DNA from: Mya arenaria | Lineage: Eukaryota; Mollusca; Bivalvia; Myida; Myidae | NCBI RefSeq assembly: GCF_026914265.1 | Contig: NC_069126.1 | Coordinates: forward strand, 30,693,354 to 30,757,353 | Length of the DNA stretch: 64,000 nt | Direction: 5' to 3' | In this document: piece after piece, positions 35,335-47,100 of the stretch | Numbering within the stretch: the first letter of the stretch is position 1 | How the letters are laid out: each line of letters starts with the position of its first letter | The notes under the pieces: model-generated | The model's input: the letters and a program-made list of their open reading frames with translations, nothing else | The model's database searches: none | What the model was told of the DNA's origin: nothing | Translations under genes and position numbers: made by a program

Positions 35335-37139
35335 ATGGTCAGCGCAAATGAAGACATTTTATTCGAGGTCAAAGCGTTTTTAATGGAATGGTAAAAAAAA
35401 CATTTAACGCGCCAGCTATCAGATTTATGGAAGAGCGAGTGATGTAAAATTTCAATCGCGAGGGTTAGGCTTTATACCATTAAAGGCCTAGTGTTATCCT
35501 TCTATAAGTGACCCCCCACCCCACCCCACCCCCCACAAAAAACAACGTATATTGTACACAATGTCTGTGTATTGATCTTAGTCTAAATGCCTAATTGTCT
35601 GATCAGGTCTCTGATCTGAATATCCTGCTGTGCAGTTTTGGTGGTTTTATTAAAAAAATGGACATTAAATGGCCCTGAGCCAATAAACAAATAAACAGGA
35701 AATTGGACCCTACTGTGACATCAGTGCAATTAGCAGGAGATGCACAGCATGGGATTGTCATGCCAAACATTCCTTAAACTAGGCCTTTAAGTCAAGGTAT
35801 CCGTGCAACAGAGTGCGTGTGTTGAAATATAGTTGTAGTGTTAACACTCGCTACTAAAATACCCTTTCAATTAATCGCTTAATTGACATATAAGAGTTGC
35901 GCCCTTTACCGGAAGTGACGTAGGCTGAGGATTAAAAACTTCCCGATACGGCGATTTCTACTTTGATTATCGCTAAAAATTACAGAAAATCAATCATATG
36001 CGCTGTATATCTTTTCGAATTGGGTAAGTGTGTTGCTTTCTTTTTGCTATTATATTATTCTGATAATGAACCACGTATCTTAATCAGATTAATTCTGTAT
36101 ACTTGCACGCATACACAAAGAAGGTATAATCGGAACAAAGATCGCGTAGTAATTTCAATTAAGCAGTGAAGCCTAACGTTTGCACTCTTAGGAATATCAA
36201 TGAATTATGCAATAATAGATATCACTGGGAAGCAATTTGAATTAAATAATAAAAATAACATGTTACAACACTACAATAAATTTAAATTATTATCATTAAT
36301 TTTACGAACTACTTTTACTGATGCACCGGAATGCATTCCAGGCTCGTCGTATGGCGGAGAAGGCCGAGGTGTTACGATTGATCTTCTTTATTAAATGACA
36401 CTTTGAATAGTGTTTCTCTTCAACCATCGTAGAAAGGTGGACACGTTTTCAGCTGGTGTTTCAAGTACTATGTTCATAGGCTTAATACGTGTTGATATAT
36501 TGACCTGCTAACCTTTTAAAATCCTTATCTGTCTATCACGCACGGGGCAGATGTAATATCGTCTGTTTTTATCTTGTCATCTTACTCTTCACCGATATAT
36601 CAATCGGAACACCTCGGTCATTATATAACCGAAGCTTGCCGGAGTTGGCCGAGTTTTTACGATCGCACCGAACTAGTTCCAGTGAAGTCGTATTTCACTG
36701 TCCGCTCCAAGGCGGCAATCCTATCATATATCGGTATAGCTATTTTGACGGAAGGCGGACGAAATCCCCCCACTCGGACAAAATCATTCCCCTCATTTTT
36801 GTATAGGTGGACATACCCCCCCCCCCTCATTTTTTTCAAGGCGGACATAATTGTCGTGTGTGTATGTGGTGACCGTGTCTCTAGTTCATTGTCGTGTAGG
36901 CCCTTGCCTTGTACCTCTAAAATGTCAGGCTACTGGGCTTGTCCGTGTAGTTTTCACTGCATTGTTGTACTAATAAACTATACTAGTAAATAAAACAATG
37001 CATGTTCAGAATTTCGTCTAAATTGATCTAAAGATGTTCGATGTTTGCATGTTATTCGCTTCATTATTTTTTATCAAATATATGCTACTGTGCAATAGGG
37101 TTTTTTCTGTATGTATGTACTTCTTTAACCCGTAAAAGT
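35335..37139. other. Intergenic, nothing recognised
   Basis: Contains short C-rich runs (35508-35535 and 36810-36830) and an inverted GACCGAG/CTCGGTC-like motif pair (36608 area and 37590-37640). The frame at 36574-36993 has no recognisable protein features and crosses a homopolymer run; it is not accepted. Confidence 0.5.
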
Positions 37140-37391
37140 GCAAGCACTTATTTCCAACGGGGTCCTTTGTTTTTGCTGAAAGGACAGCACGCGGAAGAGA
37201 CAGTGGCGGGATACAAGGAAGTCCGGGTGCGATACCCTAGCTCTTTTTCAAAGAGACCAATTGGTTCTTTTACGTGCTTGATGTAAAGCACCATCTTTTT
37301 AACGTCTTTCGGTATGACGCGGCCAGGGATCGAACACACGACCTCCCGCTCCGTAGGCGGTCGCCTTAACCACTAGGCCACGGAGACGGTA
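37140..37391 (-). mobile_element. tRNA-derived SINE
   Basis: On the minus strand, from 37391, the head reads GTCTCCGTGGCCTAGTGGTT (box A type) and then GTGTGTTCGATCCC (box B). It is followed by an unrelated body with GATGGTGCTTTACATCAAGC and ACGTAAAAGAACC. The tRNA part is not followed by a closed acceptor stem, so this is a SINE, not a tRNA gene. Confidence 0.75.
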
Positions 37392-37838
37392 ATCTGAACA
37401 TGTGTCAAATTTGTAAAGACAATATCATCTTTAAAAGCTGCTATTTCTGGAATGTTTTGAGGACCGGTATATTTTATGTGCATGATTTTCTGGCCTTCGA
37501 AGTCGATGAACCCAACATTCATTAAAACAAGTACTTAAATTACCCAAAATGTATGTTATCAAGATTCTTCTGTCCGAGTATAACCGAACTTGCATTATAT
37601 GTGTATTGGCATAATAGCTCGGCCAAGTTCGGTAACTAGCCATGCCGCACGACTCAAGACTGAGTTATGGCTCTTGGATTGTCCATGGATGATATATAAT
37701 TATATCCAAAAACAAATGTTATAATTGCTTGACTCGATAATCATGTATAACTTAAAAACACACAGGACTTATTTTTATAACATAATATCAAATATCACAT
37801 AAATATTAAATACAGTATACGGATGGAATAAAAGCTGT

Positions 37839-39380
37839 CTATTTTCCGACACACTGGTTACCATGACATCCGCATGTAAATCCTCCGCACGCAGATACTG
37901 GGTTACAGATTCCTGAAAAAAAACCATCGAAGGTCAGGAAACGGTATTTAGGCACCAATAGCACAATAATACTTAAGCCGAATTTCAATCCCGAACATCA
38001 CATCAAAGGTTATTAAAAGTATTTTATGTTTTACCTCTTTTAAAAGAGCATAATCTCATAATATGTTGATTCAAAACTTTGGACAAGATTTAAACAAATA
38101 AAATATTTTACAGCTTAAAATGTAACTAATTTTATGAGAAAAGATTTTTTTCAAAAATACTTCAAAACATTATCAAAATAATGAGTTACAGTGATTAAAT
38201 AATAATTTCACTAACCAGGATGTCCAGTGGCTGGTCCAGCTGGAATTGCACCCACTGTCCAAATACAGTTTGGGTCTCCCAGTTCCACACCATTCAAAAT
38301 GCCATCGCCGTCACTGTCCATACCACAAAGCTTGGGGGTCCACATGTGGCCTTCGGCAGCAAAGTGCTACAATAAATAATGACCGTTAAATGCCCGAGAT
38401 ATCATTCTTAATATTCTTAAATTCAAAATAATTATTACTGTCTGAGGATCTCACAGCCTTCACCCCCGCGCCTCTCCCCTAACCATGTGTAGGCATAACT
38501 CATTATTGCTTGCCCAATTAATGCGTTTCAAATAATATTCAACTAATTTGGAGGATTGCGTACCGATAATACCAGTCTTCGACTTAAAACTGCACTCTCA
38601 CAGATTGAACGTTTGACGACTTTTTATTTGTTGTCTTGGAATGAGCCAATTTATGCGAAAATGCATGGAAACCAATGATATAAGACTGCTGACAAAAAAA
38701 TCAGATCGCAGATTTTCATATTTATGTTCAAATTATGATGTTTTGTGCATTTTTCTGAAACCATTAGTAACGCTTTTAACCATAAAACATTAATTTTTCG
38801 AACGGAAATACGAAAAACTGCGAACTGATCTTGCCAGCAGTCTTTTATCACTGGTTTGCAGATATTTACGCAAAATTGGCTCATTCCAAGACAAAAAAAA
38901 AAAAAAAAAAAGTTGTCAAATCGGTAAATCTTTGAGAGTGCAGCTTTAATCATACTGCCCTGTTTGCTTGGTTCTCGAGCACTCCGTAGTAATGAAACTT
39001 CAGAGCAAACCAAGTTGTTAACATCTTCTCAAAGATATACATACACGCGGGTGGCATGTGACCACAATCATGGACCTATGTGGCAAAAGTGAAAACACAG
39101 CGTGCATATAACCATCGTTTATTCGAAGTCGTCGTGACCAACATGTTTGCACTAAGATTTTTAATATGAAAGCGATGTTTGTTTTCAAACCATCAGCACC
39201 TACCTGTCCAAACATATTCTTCAGGATTGTATGATGGGTGGGGTCGTAGTGCCCAACGGCCTCCCAGATACCTCCCCCACACGGGTCAGGAACGCTGTAT
39301 CCATTTGGTATTTTATCCCTGTAAGTTGGATAGGCAGAGACTGCCGCAACCAACAATGAGAGAACTGCTAACATATGCAT
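37839..39380 (-). CDS. Temptin-like secreted protein C
   Basis: Minus-strand exons 39380-39204, 38366-38216 and 37912-37839 (phases 0 and 1, GT-AG) give 133 aa. The start is MHMLAVL; a second ATG two codons on is possible. The signal peptide ends near VSA, and the mature form starts YPTYRDKIPNG. It keeps PDPC, GHYDPTHHT, GHMWTPKLC, DSDGDGILNGVELGDPNC and ends TCGCHGNQCVGK, with all eight cysteines. Compared with A and B it lacks three residues in exon 1 and two in exon 3. It is the most compact gene of the cluster; intron 1 holds one MITE. It shares orientation and exon lengths with gene D, but their sequences differ widely, so this pair is older than A/B. Confidence 0.9.
38584..38949. mobile_element. 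MITE family 1 in intron 1 of gene C
   Basis: Copy flanked by TTAA with ends AACTGCACTCTCACAGATTG and GAGAGTGCAGCT. It sits about 215 bp from exon 2, unlike the copies in A and B, so it is probably an independent insertion. Confidence 0.85.
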
Positions 39381-39539
39381 TGTTGCTCCGTCTTCTGGAA
39401 GCTAAAAGTAGTCTGCTTGACCACCGAATGTGCCCACTTGTTTTGAAGTAAGAGAGATATGCGTTTATCTTTAACTCCGGTCAAAATGGTCACTTTAGTG
39501 GTCATCTTGGGGTCATTTCGTGTACTCAATTTTTATTAC

Positions 39540-39715
39540 AGACATTTTCGTAAACTCCGATATGAATTACTCTCGAGTCCGTTTCCAGGGCAGAAACAAG
39601 TACTGTGACCTTTTTTGAGAGGCCATGGGAAAGTAACCCTGGTTGATTTTGAACCCACGACTTCATGGGTGAGAGGCGGGCACCTATACCACGATATTGA
39701 ATTTGTCACGGAAAA
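39540..39715 (-). mobile_element. Probable tRNA-derived SINE upstream of gene C
   Basis: On the minus strand a tRNA-like head (ATCGTGGTATAGGTGCCCGC, then GTCGTGGGTTCAAAATC) is followed by a body with CCATGGCCTCTCAAAAAAGG. The box A and box B are imperfect. The element ends about 160 bp from the start codon of gene C. Confidence 0.5.
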
Positions 39716-39744
39716 TATCACATGTGATGAGTCACGCGAACGTA

Positions 39745-39890
39745 CACCCGCTTTCCACCACCACCTTCTCCACCCCCACCTTCACTCCCTCCTTCCACCA
39801 CATCCTCCTTCCATCACCCTCCTTCCTCCCATCCCCTCCTTCAACACCCCTCCTTCTGTCCTCTCTCCTTCCTATCCCCGTGTGCTCCAC
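39745..39890 (+). repeat. CT-rich low-complexity tract
   Basis: Repeated CACCCTCCTTCC-like pyrimidine blocks with CCACCACCACC. It is a simple sequence and the frames across it are not genes. Confidence 0.8.
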
Positions 39891-40329
39891 GGGCGGAAAA
39901 AACATTAAAATATGCATCAAATTTTACTCTAAATCAAAGAAAACCGCAGGCCATCACGTGACACAATTACCAAAAAAGAACTACAATATTAATATTTCCT
40001 TTTAAAGTTAACAATGATGTTAACAACGTTGGTTACTTTTATGAAGTTTTAAACAATTGGCTCATTGTCTTTTGCCAATGGCCAATTGTTTGAAATTTGT
40101 TTATGTTTAACGACATGGTTGTTAACTTTTCAAGGTGAACTATTTTGTATTTGTTCAAATTTTCAAGAGGCTCAATGTTTCATGATATGCTGATACATTT
40201 AAGTAAATCAAGGTCAGCCGAAACAATTGTCTTAAATATTGTTAAAAATACTGCAGATAACAAAAAATACAGCAGATAACACGATATATCATGCATGACA
40301 CACTGCCCCCCGACATCGACCACTATATC

Positions 40330-43300
40330 CGAGCAATCCCTATAAAGCATCGAATCTCCTTGATCTTGATATAAACCTTTGCAAATACAGACATATGTCC
40401 TTGTTGTTTTTCAAAAGTTAAGAAAAGTAAGTTATGAATGGTTGGTACACTAGGAAGATCATTGAATCATCGCTGTCTCTAGATGGAGTATGAAGGGCAT
40501 GCCATGAGAAAAATAGAAGCACTTTCAATAGTTGTGCATGTACATAAAAGGGAGTCAATGATATTTTTTCTGTGAAGATCATGGTTAAGCGAACTACACC
40601 CAAGTCTTAGACGACAATGCATCATTGGTTGAAGCGCGAACCGACATTGTAAAGTGGAGATGGTTTTGTCGAATGTGTTTGAAGTTTATATAAAAGATTG
40701 GACTGTTTTCGAGTGTCTTGTTGCTATTGGAAGGGACCTCCAATCTCGGATTGTAGCATGAAGAAGTCTTGACGCATATGACTGGGTTCGACAAACTGGT
40801 AGGGGGACGTTTTCAGAGTTTCTAAGTGGATATCTTACCTGAGACTGGCTGGTTAGATATTCGGGTGTCATGCCTTTGCTCATGTTATAAACGAGAACAA
40901 GCCTATGTTTTCCTTTCTAATTGCAAGGGTCACTTCAACTCAGCCATTAGACCCTGTATGTTACACATCAGTGGCCCCAGTTACTATCCTCGCTGCTTCG
41001 GTCTGAATTGCCTCCATCTCACTCTGTAAATTAGATTACAGTTATCCCAGACAACGTCCCTATACTCCAAAAGGTGTCTTATGAAGCTAATACTATTATA
41101 CATTTTTCCAAGGCAGGCACGAGAAAGTATGAAATTAAGGGAACGCATAATACCCAATCTCTTCCAAGTTTTGTCGACAACAGAAGTTTTATTATCTTTC
41201 TATTTAGCATCATCAGAAAGGCAATGAGCGAGCTGTTTGTGAGAACAAACACTTTTTATTGGAGTATTGTGCATGAACAAAGGGGATGAATCCCTCCATC
41301 CCGTTTCCTAGAGAAAAAAAATGTTTCTGTTTTAAAAGGATTGAAAGTGAAAAGCCATTTATGTGACCAGGTGGATAGTTTCTAAAGATCAGAATTGATG
41401 ACAGCAGCTGAAGCTTCAGGTGTCTCGACCACAATGTAAAGGCTTTTATCTTCGCTTCAATATCATGAACGATGTCGTTAATATAAATGAGAAAACGAAG
41501 AGGGCCGAAAATAGAGCCCGCATGCACTCCCGCAAGCACATCAATCCAAGTTGAAGAAAAATTCGAGACAACGACTCTATGTTTCCTACCGGAAGATATC
41601 ATGTCAACCATTTGACATGATTCCCTCTGGTGCCAAATAAGACAGTTTGTGGATAAGGCCTCCATGCCAGACTCGACCGAAAGCCTATATTACAAAAAAA
41701 ACGCTCTCACCTCCTTTCTCTCCTCAATAGCTTGACATACTTCATTATAGAGGAAGTTGATTTAGTGTAGGGTCCCCTTTGACTAAGCCAAACTAATGCG
41801 GTGTCGTGCGATTGTTGCTGAAAACGTAATTGTACAGCCTTTTGTGAATATAGCGTTCCATAAGCTTGCCTAGTCATCTGAGAAGAGAAACAGGACGATA
41901 GTTTGAGGACATGGAAGGATAAGACTTTTTTAAATAAAAAAGTTACATTTGCAAGTTTCCATTGCGATGGAAATGTTGGGTAATCAATGAGTTTGGAGAA
42001 AAAAGTAGTCAATGGAGCCACCAGAACTCATGCTCCTTAACTAATGAGTCTAGGATCGATGCCATCTAGGTCACTACACTTTGAAGGATCCATACAACTA
42101 ATAACACCCTTGACATCCTTTTTCAGGAAAAATAATGTCCTCAAGAGAGCTACCAGGTACAGTAAAAATATCAGAAGTGGAGACTGTGAATCGTCAAGAG
42201 CGTATTGAGAACAAAAGAAGTTTTTTAACAATGTTGCCTTTTCGACATTTGTTGAAGCTTCAATGTTGTTATCAGACAAGGTGGGAATGTGGTTTGATGT
42301 GTTTCTATTTGGGATTTGCTCGGCAGTTTTAAACCATACCTTTCTTGAAACAATTGTTGAATTTTATTTATCTACTAATTTTGTATTTTTGTCTGATTTT
42401 GATTTTCGACTAGTTTTGGTAACATCATTTCTTGCTTGTTCGAAATTACTCCAGGCTTCATTTGTATTTAAACGTTTTGCATTTTAATGTAGTTTAGTAC
42501 GTGTTCTAATAAGCGCTCTGATATTATTGTTCATTCGTGGAATATCATGTGACCTTATTGTTGCTATTTTAGTGGGAAAAGTCTATGAAGCATACGATAA
42601 AATGGTCAACATCATCATTGTGTATAAAACTCGACTCCCTCATCGCCGATTTGTCTCTGTAGTCATCATATTTACCATTTTCATAAAACCACACACGAGA
42701 TTTATAACAGGGCACTTTAGGCTTATCTAATTTTAAAACTCAAACAACAGGAAAATGAAATCTTGTAAGATCAGGTTTAAATGGGTCAGCCACAGAACTT
42801 GTAATACTATTATTTGGCGTTTTCACAAATATACGAGCAATAATTGAACATGACCTTTCGGTGAAGTAGGTTGGAGAGTCAATTAGTTGGTGAGCGTTAT
42901 GTGATGTTATAAGCCTGGTCTATCCTCTGCTCGAGCAGAAGCCAATAATTATTGTTAGCATCTAGTTTTCTGTAAAAAAAAACGCCAACAAGTAATTAAC
43001 GAGTATTGACTTTGAGTTCAAGCCACAGAACTTACAAACCATTTATGCTCAGACCCTGTCGCATCAAAGCATGGATTCTTTGTCGAACGTATATGGCTTC
43101 ACCGCCCCCAATTTCTACCGACACGATCGCAACGAAATGGTGGGGAGAAATTAGGAATTATTAATTCGTAGTCAAAAACTCGATCAGATGACCATGATTT
43201 TGTGGAAATCAATACACCATATGGTTAATTTAAACTTATTTAGTTTTACAACGATTGTGAAACAAGCTATTGCAACCGATCAAGTTATATTAATCACTCT

Positions 43301-43780
43301 CGTTGGCACAATGTTGCGCGAGAGTGTGGTCTTGTGTTGTGGGAGAAACCAGAGTACCCGAAGGAAATTTGTTCGACTTGGTGACCACAAACCAAACTCA
43401 CATGCGCTCAGACCGGGAATCGAACCCGACCGGGTCGCCTTGGTGAGAAGCGAGTGCACAATCCACTGCGCTAACCGGACAACTAGCATATGATTGGGGT
43501 TCTACCTCAAGAATGTCATTTTTAGGTTTAAGACTTTTGATGTTCAAGTGTATAATGCGTGACCCATTATTAAGAATATGAGCATATGATGAAGAGATGG
43601 GTTTGCAGATACATTATATTCGGATGGGCCAGGCTTTGGGTGAATATCACTGAAATAAGGACTAATATTGACTAACAGAAACCCAGACCTATACTTACAG
43701 TGTGGCACAGAGAGTACAAATACCCGACGAGAATACCGAAACACTACGGCTTTCCAACTACATGTGTAATTAATTTGTGA
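40330..43780 (-). mobile_element. Degraded CR1/jockey-type LINE
   Basis: Read on the minus strand from 43780, the pieces occur in the order of one LINE protein. First is an N-terminal SDIHPKPGPSEYN (the usual form is SGDIHPNPGP). Next are endonuclease parts around 42600-43150 (GGGEAIYVRQRI, LLVGVFFYRKL, DSPTYFTERSCSII). Then come reverse-transcriptase parts: KCSDLDGIDPRLIS near 42040, FPSQWKLANVT near 41950, and AGVHAGSIFGPLRFLIYIND near 41500. Last is the C-terminal YPLRNSENVPLPVCRTQSYA, LLHATIRDWRSLPIATR near 40750. The catalytic YADD-type motif is not visible. Many stops and frame changes and an inserted SINE show it is long dead. It fills the space between temptin genes C and D. Confidence 0.85.
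43290..43488 (-). mobile_element. tRNA-derived SINE inserted in the LINE
   Basis: The minus-strand head GTCCGGTTAGCGCAGTGG (box A) and GGTTCGATTCCCGG (box B) is followed by a body with GGGTACTCTGGTTTCTCCC and the tail CCAACGAGAGTGATTAA. It belongs to the same family as 48975-49190. It interrupts the 5' part of the LINE, so it is younger. Confidence 0.8.
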
Positions 43781-43984
43781 TTACGGGGGATGATATGTAT
43801 CCACAATGGATAAAAAGGGCATGCGGGTGACGGAGTGACATGCTGGATGGAGGCATACATGGAAGCATAAAGCATGAACAGGGGCAGTGAATCAAGCATG
43901 AAAACAAAACAATACAGCTAACCAGATCGTACATAAATACTGGTATGCTAAAGGATATATGATAAACTCCAGACAGTTAATTAA

Positions 43985-44030
43985 ATTTAGCGTTGTCAAC
44001 TTGAACAAAGTTCTGAATAACCAGCCCTAA
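43985..44030 (-). mobile_element. MITE family 4, end fragment
   Basis: The minus strand reads GGGCTGGTTATTCAGAACTT then TGTTCAAGTTGACAACG, the end sequence of the family seen complete at 56954-57165. It lies in the 3' flank of gene D. Confidence 0.55.
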
Positions 44031-44195
44031 CGTATCATGCAACGTTAAAGCAGTCAAAAATATTTGTGGGTTTCACAACCGGATTTTGCAAATTCATTTC
44101 CATTTTTATTTGGAAGAAAACAACAGTATTGCAAGATTTAGTTCATTACGATCTTTTCTTTAAACAAAACTCAGGATTAAGAAACAATAATCAGT

Positions 44196-47100
44196 TTATT
44201 TCCCGACACAGTTGTGGCCATGGCATCCGCAAGTGTACGTTCCGCATGCCGTGACAGGATTACAGATTCCTGAAAATATAATATTCAAATATGATAATAA
44301 ATTATTTTCATACGCGGCGGATTGTTAAGAACGCTGTTATTAACACATCCTTGTTCAACTTTAAACTAAAAACTTAAAATAGTTCATGATGTGATTTTTA
44401 TATTTGCATAAAACAGGTACCGATGAAACAGATGTCTCAAATCGTATAAGAAATTCTTAAGATCAAACGTATACCCGCTACACTTCCAGTGCAGTAACGC
44501 TATACGTCTATGTTAGCAACGATGACGTTAAAAACGTTGTTTACTTAACAAACACTGCGGAAAATGGTTGAATATACGGGAATGTACTGAAACCCGTACA
44601 CCAAAGGTGTACGGGAAAGTGTACGGGATGTTGAATACTAGTATAAGGGTGAGTATACGGACCTGTATATTCATAAAAGTTCTGAACAATCGGCCACCTG
44701 ATTTTTTATCTTCAGATAAGTCGAACCTCCATAGCGATATTAAAAGGACGCGTTCACGTTCTATAGGGTTAAACGTCGATAAACATGTATTCGTAACGAG
44801 CAAAAGAGATCGTCACATAGCTTGGACACTTGAATATGGCCCTCCAGTCCTTTGATATGATTTAAAAAGTAATAAAGTGTCAAGAAATGAAGTAAAGGTT
44901 GGCATAATTGATTGTCAAAATAATGCTTGATTAGTATACCGTACATTAAGTTCAACAAAATAAGTCGTGAAACATTTATACCACGAGATCGGCTCGTGGT
45001 GACGTTGCAGACGATTTCGATAAACAAATAATAAGGCCAAATAAAAATCCACAAGTTTAAGTACCCACGCCTGACGGAATTATCCTTTTTCGAAAAAAAA
45101 CACGAACTTTAATGCCCTCAAATATAAATGACTTTACAGTTAACCGAAGAACACTAAGTACGATGATTGATATCTTCTTATCATAGAATTATTCAACACT
45201 TTAATGCCCTCTCTCAGATATAGAAAATCTAACAGTTTACCGAAGTACACAAAGTACTGTGGTTGTTTTCTTATTATCATAGAATAATTCACCTAATAGT
45301 TTATGCCAGTGTGTTTTTTCCATTACTAAGGGAATGGTGGCGGGCCCTTTGATAAGGGGAAATAGCGTTGGTTTGGCAAAAAATGATTTTTTAGTATGTC
45401 CAACTTGTTTCCAAACCTTTTATTGAAGAAATCAACCGACATATTTATGAATGGCACTACATTTTAATACCTTAATGTTTAAAGGTCAATGTTCCTCTTA
45501 AAATATGATGATGAGTCTTAACCTTGGTAATGGTAACATTTACTAGTATACTTTTTCAGGTGTGGAATGGGGCCGAATTTCGGCCCCCAAATTGGCCGAA
45601 AAAATTATTGTATGCTGTCCGATGCCGAACATATTACGGATTTTACCATTGTTAATACATCAGTCTTGCTAGCAGGACTGGAGAAACTCGGGAAATTTAC
45701 AAGATATTCAATTTGAATTTATAACTTTCACTATTTAAGTTGAACGAAAAGAAAACAAATACCAGGATGTCCAGTAGCGGCCTCGGAAGGCGCTGCACCC
45801 ACGGTCCATACACAGGTTTGAACGTTATTATAAATTTAAGTTAAACAAAATTAAAAATACCCGGGTGTCCAGTAGCGGCCCCGGAAGGCGCTGCACCAGC
45901 TGTCCATACACAGTTAGGGTCCCCCAGCTCTTGACCATTGCTCATTCCATCTCCATCACTGTCCATCTTGCACAGGGCGGCCGTCCATTGGTGTCCAGCG
46001 TTGGCAAAGTCCTAAAAATAGAGGTTTGACTTGGGTTCAGGTGCTGTGCACTATTAAGACGGAACTTTATACATTTTCTTCATCTATACTTAAACGAGAA
46101 GTTCGGTTGGACACTTAGGCAGTCTTAGGGGGAAGCCCCCCCCCCCCCCCCCCCCTGAACATTATAATATTATTGCAGTCAGTGAAGTTAATGACTTTTA
46201 GTTTTCTTCTACCGAAAAAGGATCAAAATATATATTCCACAAACGGATAATCAGTCGTTTTAGTGAATATGTTTTTCTCCCTTAAAACATTACATCGAGT
46301 TTTTTTCACTTCCTGTATGAATAAATGACCGTAAATTGTGGTTATGTTTTTTGGAAAAAAATAGATGTGTAGTTGTCCATTGAAAATATAAATCATGAGC
46401 ATGTCCACATCCTATGGTCACGTTTTGAAAATGGAATACGTGGATGTTGAAAACGCATAAAAGCGTGTACAGTACACGAGCAAGAAAGAAACTGTGACAT
46501 GAGCTTTGCATTTTCGGTCAGAATAGTAGATATAAAAAAGCACAATTATCTTAGGCATCCATCTGGTAATTGTTCAATAATTGAAAAAAAGGTCATGAAT
46601 ACCATCATCATATCATAATTTTAAACAATTGAAATTAATGTCTTTCTCAATCCACTCGACCAACTTCTGATAGACGGTGAGACCTAGTATACATAAATCT
46701 GATAGCCGTAAAGACAAAGCATGAAGACTTCTGATAAACGGAAAGGCGAAGCATAAGTATTTCCGATAAAGGTTAGACCTAGCATAAATATTTCTGATAG
46801 CCAGAAAGACGAAGCATGAAGACTTCTGATATACGGAAACACATATATAGCATAACTATTACTGATACACAGTAAGTCGAAGCATGAAGACTTCTGATAT
46901 ACGGAAACACATATATATAGCATAACTTTTACTGATACACAGTAAGTCGAAGCATGAAGACTTCTGATATACGGAAACACATATATAGCATAACTTTTAC
47001 TGATAAACAGTAAGTCGAAGCATGAAGACTTCTGATATTTAATGAGATTTAACATGAATGTTACTGATATGTGGAAAGAAGAAGCATGACTACTTCTGAT

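Noticed and set aside
36574-36993. 139-codon plus-strand frame
   Set aside because: Runs across C-rich homopolymers and an antisense open frame; no domain recognised.
37320-37391. tRNA gene on the minus strand
   Set aside because: Box A and B are present, but the acceptor stem does not close and a SINE body follows. The same applies to 43420-43488, 49100-49190 and 60407-60480.
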